Below, one piece after another: positions 22,185 to 33,542 of a stretch of 64,000 nt of DNA. The stretch is from contig JAMPIQ010000003.1 in NCBI GenBank assembly GCA_024699855.1, forward strand, positions 434,001 through 498,000, written 5' to 3'. The stretch is from Aphelenchoides besseyi (taxonomy: Eukaryota > Nematoda > Chromadorea > Rhabditida > Aphelenchoididae). Position 1 is the first letter of the stretch; every line of letters starts with the position of its first letter. Under the pieces are notes generated by a model. The model did no database searches and was not told where the DNA came from. It worked only from the letters and a program-made list of their open reading frames with translations. Made by a program: the position numbers and the translations under genes.

Positions 22185-25100
22185 ATGCCGCGTAGGGCCG
22201 ACCAACTTCTCAACTTGGTTGGTCCTCGACCGACTACACCGCGAAAACGTTCGATCATCTTGGTACGATCGCGTCCAAACTCGCAGCTCAGTCGGTGAGT
22301 TTACAACATTAACTTCCTTGGGGGATCTTGAGATTTCAGCCCTCCATCACAACTGGTGACTCCCTACTCACCCTCGGGCGACGACTTTCCGTCCATTGAC
22401 AACTCACAGCCATCGGCGAAGATCTCCGTGGTTGAGAATCGGGACGGAGATGTTGAGTTGGTGGTCGACAACGATGGTCCTGTGCTTTTCAGTATGTTGG
22501 AAGAAACCGACATCGAAGGCGTTCGACATTTGAAAGATTCTCGACATTCAACGAGGTAAACGGCTTACAAGTCTCTTTCGCAAAAATCATTAAGTTTCGA
22601 CTTGTAAAATTAGCTTATCAATTCATTTCAAATCTTGACAGTAGAACGAACTCGAAATCTGCAATCAGTCAAATTGCAAGTAACCCATTTTTTATTCTGA
22701 AAAAATTATATCGTTTCGTGGGTTCCAATCAAACATTGCTTGAGTTATGAATAATAACTTTTTGTGCACATGTTCCTTTGGCGCAGATGCGCCGTTAGAA
22801 AGTTCGAAAAGAAAACTTTGACCAGTTGAAAAGTGACAAATTTATTCCAATGGTTGTCGATTTGTGGGTTCTGATTGGCCGTAAGTCAATGGTCGACCGA
22901 CACCCGAAGTGGATCGACGGAACAATTCGCTTCAATTACTTCGATCGTTTAGGTACATTTGGGCGACTGTAATTCTCGTCTTTGCGCTTTTAGCTGCATA
23001 TCAGATCTACACTCAAGTTCAGTTGTACGTGACAACTCCAATTTCAGTGAGTGCTCAACTAACATCGATTTTTAACTTCCTACTTTCAGACGAACATCGA
23101 GGCCGATTATCCGTCCGAAATTTCATTTCCTGTGGTTGCGGTCTGCAATAACAATCAATATCGTTTGACTTATTTGACTGGTTTGCGACTTCAGAATCGA
23201 AAACCGACAAATGAAACGGACGTCTTCGATAGAGCTCTTGCAAGTGCAAACGATATGGACGCCAAAAACTTTCTGCATAACGCGGGACATTGGAAAAGGT
23301 AAACCCGCTAGTAACTGCAAATTTTCTAATACCTCAAACAACTCGATGAATACGAATAGCTCACGAGTTACAGGAAAATGATTTTGGGTTGTACGTGGCC
23401 GAACGGCTCTCGATGTTCCCATCGTGATTTCCGTGAACTGTGGACGCTCACCGGCTTGTGTTGGGCTATCAATACTGATCCGATTAATCCGCTTAAAGTC
23501 TACGGGGCAGGTGATTGATTCGTTTTATCGTTCATACGAACATTTGATTTTTGGGTCCAAGACACGCCATAAAACTGCTACTAAACATTGAGCGATATGA
23601 GCGAATCGAAAGCTGCTCTCCACGATTCAGAACAAACTCGCTACCAGGTCTCAAAATTTTGCTTTTCAATCAAACAGACTCCGCATTATCGTCTATGGAG
23701 GGTGTGAACGTTCCTCCGGGCTATACCTGGGATATTCCGTATCGAATGCAACATGTGAGTTTTCCTCTAGATTTACATTAGCCCTATAATATAGCGCCAA
23801 AAGTTCGCTGGCGGTTCGTGTGAAAAAGAAACTGAAGAGCAGAAAGCAATTTCGATCTCTCAATTCGATCATCCCGAAAATGTTCGAACGTGTGTGCTTC
23901 GTAAATTTCTTCAACAAGTCGAAGCGAAGTGCAACTGTTCGATGAGAAAAGCCTACGATCCAAAACCTAACGGTATGCCATCGATTCGTGCAGTTAACCG
24001 CGTTTGCAGAACGTTTTCCCGTTTGCAATGTCGCAGAGTATTATTCATGTGTTCAACCGCTGCAACGAAAAGGCTTTTCCACGTACGATTGTCGGCCGCC
24101 GTGCGAGCAAGTCGACTACATTGCTTGGCAAGACATGCAGGAGTTGCCGGACAACATTTTCCCGAAAATTCAAGAGAACGAAATGGAAGATCACAATGAA
24201 CAATCTGAGGAAGAGGACGAAGATGACGAACAAGAGGTATATTAAATACGAAGAGCTGACTAACCACATCTTCAGCCGATAATTGCCGAATTCAAATGCG
24301 AGAACAATCAACTGTTAGAGGACAAGACGATTGCCGAAATCAAACGATCAGCTTCTTTAGCATATGAGAAACAGTCCCGCTATCAAGTCGACATTGTGCT
24401 TCGAATCAAAAAACTAGTCACTCGTTTAAACCAGACGGCACGACGGTATTAACCTTTTTGCGCTAACTCCTCACTTTTTTCAGATTGCTGGACTTACGTT
24501 GGGGTTGGCGAGAAGACGATTTCGTAGGCGTTCACATGCGGTAAGTCTACGAAACGAATTTCTAGGCCTTCAATGTTCTCGGTCTCTTTTGTGAACTTTT
24601 TTAACCTTCTACGCTTGAGCGTTTAGATTGTATGAAGTTTGTCCGTGTTTCGCTAACATGACAGACCGACATCGAACAGTTTTCGATGCCATTCGAAACC
24701 CGCAGTCGCGTAGCGAAGAACATCGCTCTCGACTCTTGTTCCAAATCTTGGCGCCTTTGGCAACAGCTAGTGACAAATACAAGACTCTCTCGGATGTTAA
24801 ACGCGAATTCGGCGAAAGAGCGGAAAAGAAGTTAGCGGCGATGATCGAAACAGAAAACCTTTTGGAACTTTTGGCGAAGATCTACGACAAAACGAATTAC
24901 AATCACTACTTGTCAGAAAAGCTGTTACGCATGGACAAAATCTTGAGTTTGATGCAGAAATACGAGAACGGAACGTTACAGAAAAAGGCGTGGGCCGAGA
25001 AGATGAAGACGAGAAATATGCGTCGTTTCTTCGAAGAAGACATCTACGAGGTCAGTTAGCAGGAGTAGACTTTGAAGGATTGTGATATCTACTAGTGATA

Positions 25101-26780
25101 TCTAAACTTGTCTATCTTTTGATTTCCGGTCAACTTTTGATAACTGTCTATAGACTTTGGATTAATCTCGTAGTAACTCTTCAAATTCAGTACTGGTACA
25201 ATCCGATCATAAAAGATTTGGACTCTACGATTCTAAAGACCATACGGATGATTGAGGACATTTTGCCGGAGATCAAAGACGATTTCGAAGTTGTTCTTTT
25301 TCTTTATCTTCAAACTAATTCGTATATTTCAGATTGGTTCCATAATTCTATTCGGCGATTCTACGGACGAGAATCGTCGCGCATTCGCCGACTTTATGAC
25401 CGACATTTTGGGTTGCACGATGCGAGAGCTGCGGAATCAATCGGCCGAGATTTTGGAGGAGTTCCAGAAAGCGATGCACAACTTCCAATTCGCGTACGCC
25501 AATTTGTTCCAAAAAGAGCTGCAAGATTATCTGCAAAACTTTGCCTTTGGACCCAAATTTGTGCAGGAGAACTTTGCTCTGGTCAACGTGTTTCTCCACA
25601 AAATGAACGTCGAAACGTGGAAACAAGTGAGTTTACTTCTGGTGATCTTTAGAACTGACAGAGAATTAGAAGACCTTTGTATTCTTCTAAATGCACATTC
25701 TCAAGTTTCTAAACCTAAAGGTCACTTTCAGGACTCGACGTATTCGATTTGGTCGCTGTTTTGCGATGTTGGTGGCGCTTTAGGTTTGTTCCTGGGCGCT
25801 TCATTACTCACTATTATTGAATTGATCTATCTTTGCTTTCAATACGGTAATTAGTCTCACACGGAACTTCTCATTTAGCGTTTAGGATTTTGCAAACCAA
25901 AGTCGCAAAACTGGTGAGTTTACGTGTTTGTGCTTTCGACTGGTTCGTTTAGTGACGAGAAATTGCCACTAGAACGCGAAACAAACTGCTGATTGTTGTT
26001 CTTAATAAACTAACTAGTGTCTTGGAGGTTACTAACTGTATAAAAACAGATCAAGGAAGCGAACTGTTTCACTAATGTCTGAATTGATCTACTAACCAAG
26101 TACTCAGAACATTTATGCTCATGAGAATTATGTTCGAGAAACAAATAACCCGGTAACTCATTTAACATCTTTGATTGGCTGCAATTGAAGTCCCTGTCTA
26201 TTAGCTGATCGTTTGTGAATGATTGAGACGTCCAACTGAATACACGATTTAAGTTTGAAAAACGGTAGTATTCGACGTTATCGTTTGACCGATCATATTC
26301 GGAATGCATCGAAAAGATGGCGAAAACGCAAAGAAGAAATCCCGCTTCAACGCTCCACTGCTCCGTCGTATTCGCCAATCTCTAACATCGTTGAAGAAAA
26401 TGAGGAAGAAGAAGGCAAGTTTTTGAGTCGATTGCAACCATTAACTTTCGTTATTAGACGATCAAAAACAGACTCAATTACCGAGTTTGAATAACGATCC
26501 AACAAGCTCAATTTTAAGACGTCCAGCTTCTGTTCATATAGATTCGACGCCTTCACCGCTTCCGCAACGTCCCATCTCTTTTCCAGTTATCCAACCAACG
26601 TCCCAAGAGAACTCACGATTACAACCGACAGCTAACGAGCGAATAACTCCGCCCACAGATCCCGAACAGCCTCGAGACAGCGATTCACCGTCTTCGACCA
26701 CCGACCCCGCAGCTCCACGATTAGTGTTGGGTCCCGATCCGCCTCCCAACTTTGATCAGTCTGACGAAACGACCGTGTAG
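22185..26780 (+). CDS. DEG/ENaC-family sodium channel subunit
   Basis: Amiloride-sensitive-type cation channel at the plasma membrane; nematode relatives act in touch, acid or peptide sensing. 17 exons: 22185-22294, 22340-22555, 22953-23046, 23090-23298, 23374-23510, 23555-23754, 23795-23972, 24010-24236, 24276-24445, 24484-24540, 24627-25050, 25191-25289, 25333-25626, 25732-25846, 25886-25913, 26254-26414, 26458-26780; about 1013 aa. Seen: N-terminal segment before TM1 (RYIWATVILVFALLAAY), FPVVAVCNNN, GLCWAIN, LLLNIERYE, RTCVLRKF, YDCRPPCEQVDY, a long acidic insert, VNVFLH, and TM2 with CDVGGALGLFLGASLLT. The C-tail is Ser/Pro-rich. Oddities: the acceptor before 23555 reads GG, and intron 16 is GC-AG. 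The link from exon 15 to 16 is the least certain; an alternative ending near 25991 is possible. Confidence 0.9.
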
Positions 26781-27363
26781 TTTGTTTAAGTTATTAAACT
26801 TTTTGTTGTATCAAATTGAATTCCTAAAACAAAACTGAAGGGTCTCAGTTGTTATTTACAGAACTGTTCATGCGAATATGCTAAGTCTCAAGAGCACTAA
26901 TTCTACAGGCGTTAGAGTATGAGAGCAGAAATTGTCCCCGCAAGTACCTGATTGATTTTATTTGCTTGTCACTTGAGATCAAAAGCCAATCACATGCTCA
27001 ACTCATTGTTACGCAAAGAAACCAACCAACAGCATTTAATGGTGTTCGCTTTACTGAATATTAATTGCTGAATCTGCTCTCAACAGAAGCGATCAGACCC
27101 AACAATCTTTTCGTTACCCAACTTCCCCGTCAACTCCTCAACATCCAAGAGAAAAGAAAGGTGAAATCAAGTTCTCAACTCACAACTTGCGACAACGAAA
27201 CTATTTATTCGAAGTTGTCAATAAGCAGGGAGTTTTCAAGATTCACAAGAAAACTCCTTTTTTTCCGAGCACGCTGTTTATTCTGTATAACCATTAAAAA
27301 CATTTAAAAACTCTGTAAAACAATGAAATGTCGCGTAAAATTACGATAAAGAAGACTAATGAA
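26781..27363. other. intergenic, nothing seen
   Basis: Space between the convergent channel gene (+) and BTB gene (-). AT-rich, no gene or repeat recognised. Confidence 0.5.
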
Positions 27364-28365
27364 TCAGCGCAAAAGTTCGCGAACATCTTGAATAAAGTTG
27401 GTCAAGTCGATGAATTGTTGTTCACGTTGATAAGCAACTTGAATGTAAGCGGGCGATTGGAAGATCGAAATGAGATGATCGTACGAAGTCGCCATGAACT
27501 TTTGAACGACGTTGCGAAGCTTCGGATCCTGCGATTCGATTGCCAAAAGCGCGTACTCGGTTGCGTTTCCGGCGTGCAACTCCTGTCCGAAAGTGTAGAC
27601 GAACTGATCCTAAAACAATAGTCGATGCTTAATGATGTTCGAAAGACACGAAATCTCACAATCAACAAACTGCATCCCAATTGACACGCAATCTTGTAGA
27701 CCTCGGCATCCGTGTAATCGTCCAATTGGCCGCGGTACATCCATTCGATGACTTTGTTCAACGCTTCGATCTTGACACCTGACGCGTTGTATTGAGTAGC
27801 ATCGCAATTCAGAATCGATGCAAAGAAACTTGATCCGGACGCCAAAACCGCCTTCGAGAGCTGAAAGCGAATCGTCAGTTTGTGTTCAGGTGTTCGTTCA
27901 AGCTTACACAAATCGGCACATTGTCGATGTTCAACACAAAGTCGTTGCCAATGCCTTCCAAATGTTGTTGCCACATTACTTCGCGGAAGTCTTGCCGCGC
28001 GGACGTCGTTGCAACGTGCGGCTCAACGTACGGCGCAACAAGCGGTTCCGCTGCGAGCCACTTCGCCGGCTCACGCGCCAACGATGCTGAAAAGACTACC
28101 AGAAAACAGAGCAAAATTGTCGCTTACCTTCGAGATTTATGCGGTACGCCGACAGCGTGAAACGTTGTGGACATCGCGGTTGCTCTTTCGAGAGTCCGAA
28201 TCGATTTCCAGTGCCTATGAAAACCCCATTGTCTTGACGCCTCGAAGTTGCGAGTCCCGGATTGTTTCGTGTATTAGTGTTGCCAGCGCGTTGATAGTCG
28301 TTGCAATATGGACCGTTGTTGAACGTACGATTGGCCGTAGACTTTTGAAATTGAATGGTCGACAT
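27364..28365 (-). CDS. BTB/POZ-domain protein
   Basis: 287 aa; exons 28365-28128, 28086-27908, 27860-27660 and 27609-27364. The BTB core is seen at GNDFVLNIDNVPI, then LSKAVLASGSSFFASIL, GVKIEALNKVIEWMYRG and the A-L helix DAEVYKIACQLGC. This matches the H-VLA-S-F and Y-G pattern of BTB dimerisation domains. A helical BACK-like tail follows. BTB proteins usually act as dimers, often as substrate adaptors of cullin-3 ligases; no Kelch or zinc-finger repeats are present, so the role is open. The ATG lies 2 bases after an ATTTTAG acceptor, consistent with trans-splicing. Confidence 0.82.
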
Positions 28366-29639
28366 GATGACTAAAATTCAATATTAGAAGATCACGACTC
28401 GCATTACGAACGAAAACACACAAATGGTGCTGACAAACGCGAATTGGCCCTAACACCTTCTCTGCTTGTGACCGCAATCTCTCGCCGTCGCAAACAATCA
28501 CCCGGAGACTCGAACACCAAGAGAGCGCCAATTCAAATCGTATTTTTGTTGTCTGTGAATCGATGTTACGGAACTTTTCAACAAAAAAGATGCGAAGACC
28601 ATGGAAGCACAAGGGCTGAATCAAAAACTGCAAATTCTAAAGCTGATCTCCGTTGTGCAGAAGCTGAGCAAATGCTTCAAAAGAACCGAAGCCTCAGAAC
28701 AAAAGTTGCGAAAATTTTGGCTACAAAGCAAAACATCGGGAGTCGGATTCTGATGTGATTCAGACATAGCTTTTGGCGTATTTAATTACGAACATCAAAG
28801 TGGCGGCAAAAACATTGTCGTAAGAAGTCGGCTGCCGACTTTTGAAGCTCCTTCTTCAGATCAGTGGTCAGTTTTGTTGTGAGAACTTTTCGACAAAACT
28901 ACGCGTAATCGACGCAAAAAATATAGAGGAAATCGACTCAGAGGTTTTGGATGCGAAGTCAGACGGCGAAAACTTCCGATCACAAGCACAGAAAAGCGAC
29001 TTCCGGCTATTTAAAGCAAGTTTGCGGTTTTGACCCGTCTGAAAGAGCAGAAACATACAAAAATGGATTCACAAACTTCGTGCTCGTTCGATTGTCTAAA
29101 AGGCCAGGAATTCGCTTATTTGGCTGGGCACAATGACAAAGAAACCTCGACCTCTGATGAACTGAAAGACACGACCCAAAGACGTGAACATTTCCCGTTG
29201 ATTTCTCGCCAAAAACGTCCACATGTCGAGCACAAAGAGTAAATCCGTTGGAGTGAAGGGAACGAATACGCAAATGATAGACGACAACTTTTGATAAACA
29301 AACCCAAAGAATTTCACTAACAACATAATTCGCCTCCCACAATCAAACTCCAAATTCCTCGTCATCGTTTCTCTATTCTCCAAAGCCATCTACTCACTCC
29401 TCAATTTCTTTGTTTAATCAAATGGTAACGAGAAATGTCGTCGTCCTTAGTTGGGCTCACCAACTCACGCTCTTCTCCTCAGAAATGAAAGGCGATCGGT
29501 AGCAAGTTGAATTCACTTTAGCTTCCAACTCTCCTTCCTCTTCTTCCGAATTTGATCGAATGTTCTTAGTGTAACGCCAAATTTCAAACCACAGATTTCG
29601 GATTCCCATCAAACGAGCTGACAAGTGAACAAATTATTT
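28366..29639. other. intergenic with short doubtful ORFs
   Basis: Short open frames on + near 28594-28750 (starting MEAQGLNQKLQILKL) and 29062-29242 (starting MDSQTSCSFDCLKGQEF) look somewhat protein-like but have no splice context, signal or known motif. The region ends sharply where the rad-51 duplication begins at 29640. Confidence 0.3.
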
Positions 29640-29752
29640 GACTAATTTGGTCAAATGGACGGTTTCCACAGCGATTCGCTTTTACGTTTGAATTTCTGGT
29701 GCCCTCACGACTTGCCGAATGGTCGGCCATTTTGCTTTTCTCATCTCCAACG

Positions 29753-30970
29753 ATGCAAAGCTGTTCGTCGAAGCGTTCACGGATGGAAGTGGCCGAGTCG
29801 AGTAGCAACAGCAAGAATGACGATCCAAGAGAATACACACTGATCGAAGATTTGGAGGTCAGTTCCAACCAATTCGACGGCTCTTACGTCTCTGTTTCAG
29901 AAACATGGAATCGCCAAGCCGCTCATCAAACTCATGAAAGCAGCTGGCTTCCACACCGTTCAGTCGATTGCACACGCTCCCAGAAAGTTGATCGTTGCGG
30001 TCAAGAATGTCGGCGAAGAAAAGGCCCAGAATTTGCAGGCGAGTTCGATTTCGCAACCTCTATTCCATTGGCTTTTAGGAGACAGCTCAGAAGCTGGTGC
30101 CCATGGGATTCATGTTGGCAACAGCGCTTCACGAACGTCGTTCCGAGTTGTTGCAGATCTCCACGGGAAGCGACGAGATGGACAAGATGTTGGGCGGGGG
30201 TATAGAGACCGGTTGCATCACGGAGATCTTCGGAGAGGCGCGATCGGGCAAAAGTCAACTGTGTTTCACTCTCGCTGTCATGTGTCAGTTGCCGCTGTCG
30301 ATGGGTGGTGCCGAGGGAAAGTGTTTGTGGATCGACACAGAGGGCACTTTCCGACCCGAGCGATTGATGTGCATCGCTAAACGGTGAGATCTTTTCATTT
30401 CAGCGCTCAGTTTCTGTGTTCAGCTTCAAACTCTCGACCCAAACCGTTCTGGACAACTGTGCCTTCGCTCGCGCCTTCAACACCGATCATCAGTTGACGC
30501 TGCTGACTCAAGCGGCCGCAATGATGTGCGAGTCGCGTTACGCACTCATCATCGTCGATTCGATCATGGCCAATTATCGTAGCGAGTTTGTGGGTCGGGG
30601 CGAGTTGTGTGCACGCCAACAGCATTTGGCTCGTTTTCTGCGTTCTCTGATCAAATTGGCCGACGAGTTCGGAGTGGCGATCGTCATCACTAATCAGGTG
30701 ATCGCTCAAGTCGATGGTGCTGCCGGACTGTTCCAATCGGATCCGAAGAAACCGGCCGGCGGTAACATCTTGGCCCACACTTCGACTACGCGGTGAGTTC
30801 TATTCTACTTTCGATTCTCAGCTTTGGTTTTTAGTCTCTATCTACGCAAGGGAATGAAGGAGGAACGATTGTGCAAGGTCTACGACTCGCCATGTTTGGC
30901 TGAAGACCAATGTAAATTCAAGATCACTATCGCCGGAATAATGGACGCTGATGATGCTGCCAAGAAGTAG
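29753..30970 (+). CDS. rad-51: RAD51 recombinase, right copy with canonical motifs
   Basis: Same exon layout as the left copy: 29753-29857, 29901-30038, 30079-30383, 30424-30792 and 30835-30970; 350 aa. Intron 2 (30039-30078) is GC-AG (CAG/GCGAGT). All hallmarks are present: Walker A GEARSGKS, Walker [16 protein letters not shown] intact, IVITNQV, and STTRLYLRKG near the C-terminus. A start at an internal ATG (29783) is also possible. Because this copy keeps the standard HLARFL segment, it is the better candidate for the working gene. Filament formation on single-stranded DNA and strand exchange are the known family roles. Confidence 0.94.
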
Positions 30971-31305
30971 TTGGCTCGTTTTTTTGTTTTGCTTCGTTGT
31001 GTACTCCTCTTTAAGTCTGTGTTTAGGAGCCTAATAAGATTGTGCTTAAAAGTAATAAATTAAGTCTATTGGCCTTCTGATTTAATTGCAAACGCTGGAA
31101 AGGTGGTCGACGCGAACAAAGCTTCTGGTTGTCTCTAAGTCGCGTTGTTGTCCGGTTTGCGGAGTGGGGATTAAAGTCGGTGTTTGACTCGAACGTTTGA
31201 TCTCCGTTTCTGGAAACCGAAACAAGTGTTGTGTAGAGACTTTGCTCTCAACAGCCGCTTTTACTGATGGCTGTGATCACACAGAACTGCTTGGCAATTG
31301 TCAAC

Positions 31306-31386
31306 GGTGAGATGGCCGAGCGGTTAAGGCGCTGGTTTAAGGCACCAGTCTCTTCGGAGGCGTGGGTTCGAATCCCACTCTCATCA
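31306..31386 (+). tRNA. tRNA-Leu (AAG), second copy
   Basis: Identical in sequence to the gene at 9596-9676 and carried in the same duplicated block about 340 bases downstream of rad-51. Anticodon AAG, long variable arm, intact acceptor stem. Confidence 0.96.
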
Positions 31387-31561
31387 GCAATCATTTTGGT
31401 TGTGAGTTCGTTTGCTCAAATTTTGCTTCAAGCAAACTTCCAGATTTTATGCTTTCAGTTTTCATTCTTTTCGTATACCGAGATCATTGGAGCAAACCCG
31501 TTGGCCTCCGATGATATCAACTCACAGTCGATAATCAGTTTTCTTTCTGATCCGTGAATCT

Positions 31562-32733
31562 TGGTCGTCAGAATGATTTTTTGTTTTGACTTATCATCGA
31601 TTTCATTGCAAGAGCTCATCGCCACCTGCACTCGTTTGTACCGGCCACCACATGAAGATGTTCCTGTGGGCTCATTTCAATCAATTAGCTCAAGCCCAAA
31701 GTGTTTTCTTTGATAACTACATGGAGATGGATGACGACTACGAAATCTGGGAAGATGATCAATTTGGGCCACACGAACGGGACTACGAAATGGACATTTA
31801 ACACGAGAACTATTTTCACTTTTGTAATTTTTGTTCACTTGCATTATGGAACTCAAGATGCTCATTAAACATTTCAAGCACTTAAGTGATGCATTCAAAC
31901 TCCCAAAGAATGTAAATGGAATCACATTTGAGTCAGTTCACGTATGAGATTAATGGGTGTAGATTGCAAGTGGCATCTGCAGTGATGCGCTCAGAGAGGT
32001 TCGGCCGTGTCCACATTCTTGTTGATAGATGCATAGAGTTGTTGAATAACTTCATTTCTGTTTCTTAACATCAATCACACCGCTATTTGACCAGTCATAA
32101 TAACGCTCGAGGATGACTTCAAATTAAGGTCACCACTTGGGCTACAGAAACATTCAAACCCATCTCTACAACTGCGAATCGAACAAAAATTGTAGTTGTC
32201 TAGACATAGTTAGTAGAAACAATTGACCTGAAAATGTAACAGAAAAAAATGCCAACTATCAGACATCGACCGCCGAGAAGTCAACTTCCATTGACTGTAA
32301 CTCGAGAACTACTGACTACGGAAGACTGCGGTTCATCGAACAACAACAGACACTAGTGAACTCAAAACCATGTGAATATCAACAAAATCCAATCAGCCAA
32401 TAAGCCAAAATACACAACACCCCCCATTCCCTTGTATGACACGTCCATCGCGCAAATCGATGTACTTCGGAGATTTTGGCAACACCCGACGGTTATATTA
32501 CATCAATAAGAAGCCCAAAAGTCTGGCATTTGATTGTGTCCAAACTCGTAGCCAGCGGATAACTGAGGAAGAAATGAGAGCTCTTCAAAGTCGAAAAGTT
32601 TGTCAAAAATCGTCCAAAATTGCAAAAGTTTGTGGAGCTGTTTCTGCTGATGATGGTGGTCTCAGATTTGACACAGTTGTTAATGCGGCGGTAAGAGTAA
32701 GGTCTGAACAGTTTAGAGCGCTGAAACTGACCG
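31562..32733 (+). repeat. repeated unit, copy 2
   Basis: Starts TGGTCGTCAGAATG, then enters the last exon of the 12359-type gene at ACTTATCATCG and continues through its stop (31799-31801), 3' flank and the conserved ORF (ATG 32436) before diverging near 32733. The exon fragment has no upstream exons here, so it is a gene fragment. The site CACTTTTG where copy 3 carries the Merlin element is uninterrupted (about 31815). Confidence 0.9.
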
Positions 32734-32740
32734 CAAACAG

Positions 32741-33202
32741 ATTTGGAGTTGATAATTTCAGTGAAAAAGACAAAAATCATCAATCACAATTATTCAGTTG
32801 GAAAGATTTTAGCCGTCAATGCATATGTCATTAGCAAAAGTGATAGCTATATACAAGCATTACTACGTATAATTGGCCGTCAGAAACTCTATCGTTCGGA
32901 CACCTATGCTGTTGACTACCGACCTCTTTCTCGTCTTTTTAACGACCACCGCGCAGCATTCACAGGCAAGTGTGGAGAAACTTCTTGATTTAAGAGAACA
33001 GAAAGCTACGTGATGCTCAATTTCAGATCTCAGATGTTATCGCGGTTTGGCAGTCAATGTTGTTATCGGACTTCTCTTACATCTTCTCGTAATTTTCAAT
33101 TTTATTCGATTCCTCTTGTGTATTTTGGCGGTGATTATAGTTCTTCCACTGAAATCGCGGGACAAGTTTATCAGATCAATTGACTTGGTTGCCCTTAATT
33201 AA
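32741..33202 (+). CDS. partial membrane-protein gene joined to repeat copy 2
   Basis: Two exons supported by frame: about 32741-32965 and 33027-33202, separated by a GC-AG intron (CACAG/GCAAGT to TTTCAG). The first codes for a soluble stretch (KILAVNAYVISKSDSYIQ), the second for two hydrophobic helices (LAVNVVIGLLLHLLVIF and FLLCILAVIIVLPL) and a short basic tail. The 5' end is not clear. The exon begins immediately after repeat copy 2, whose last exon-like segment ends in a donor, so a chimeric transcript is possible. No family recognised. Confidence 0.5.
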
Positions 33203-33542
33203 TTTATTCGGAGTCCTAAACATGCAATAAAAAAGAAAGGATTTGGGCTTTTTGAGACTGTTGAAAGTTTGGCGAGATTGAGATTTAAGACGACTGGAGA
33301 TTTAAGGCGGAGGTATTGGGAAATTAAGAGAGATAGAGAGAAAAACAAACATTGAAAGAAAACAAACATTAAAATCAATCCAAAAAGCCCATTAACTGAT
33401 TGAGGCTTAAACGTGGAAGCAACCAAAGGAACCCGTAGGTTTCAAACGACTTAAAAGTTTCAAGAAAAAAAAGAAACATATTACAACAATCATTAAAGAG
33501 ACAAGAAAAAGCAAAAAAGCAAGAAACTAATAACACAAAGTT
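33203..33542. other. A-rich intergenic space
   Basis: Purine-rich and simple-sequence-like (GAGAGATAGAGAG, AAACAAACATT). Lies between convergent 3' ends. No gene seen. Confidence 0.5.

Larger units (their letters stand above)
29640..31568 (+). repeat. right arm of inverted rad-51/tRNA-Leu duplication
   Basis: 1929 bases, reverse-complement copy of 9414-11343. It ends in TGGTCGT, the same 7 bases that start copy 2 of the repeated unit, so the two duplications meet at a 7-base microhomology (31562-31568). It begins 113 bases upstream of the rad-51 ATG. Confidence 0.93.

Noticed and set aside
32966..33026. GC at the donor position as a sign of a pseudogene
   Set aside because: GCAAGT is a known functional donor and recurs in other intact genes of this window.
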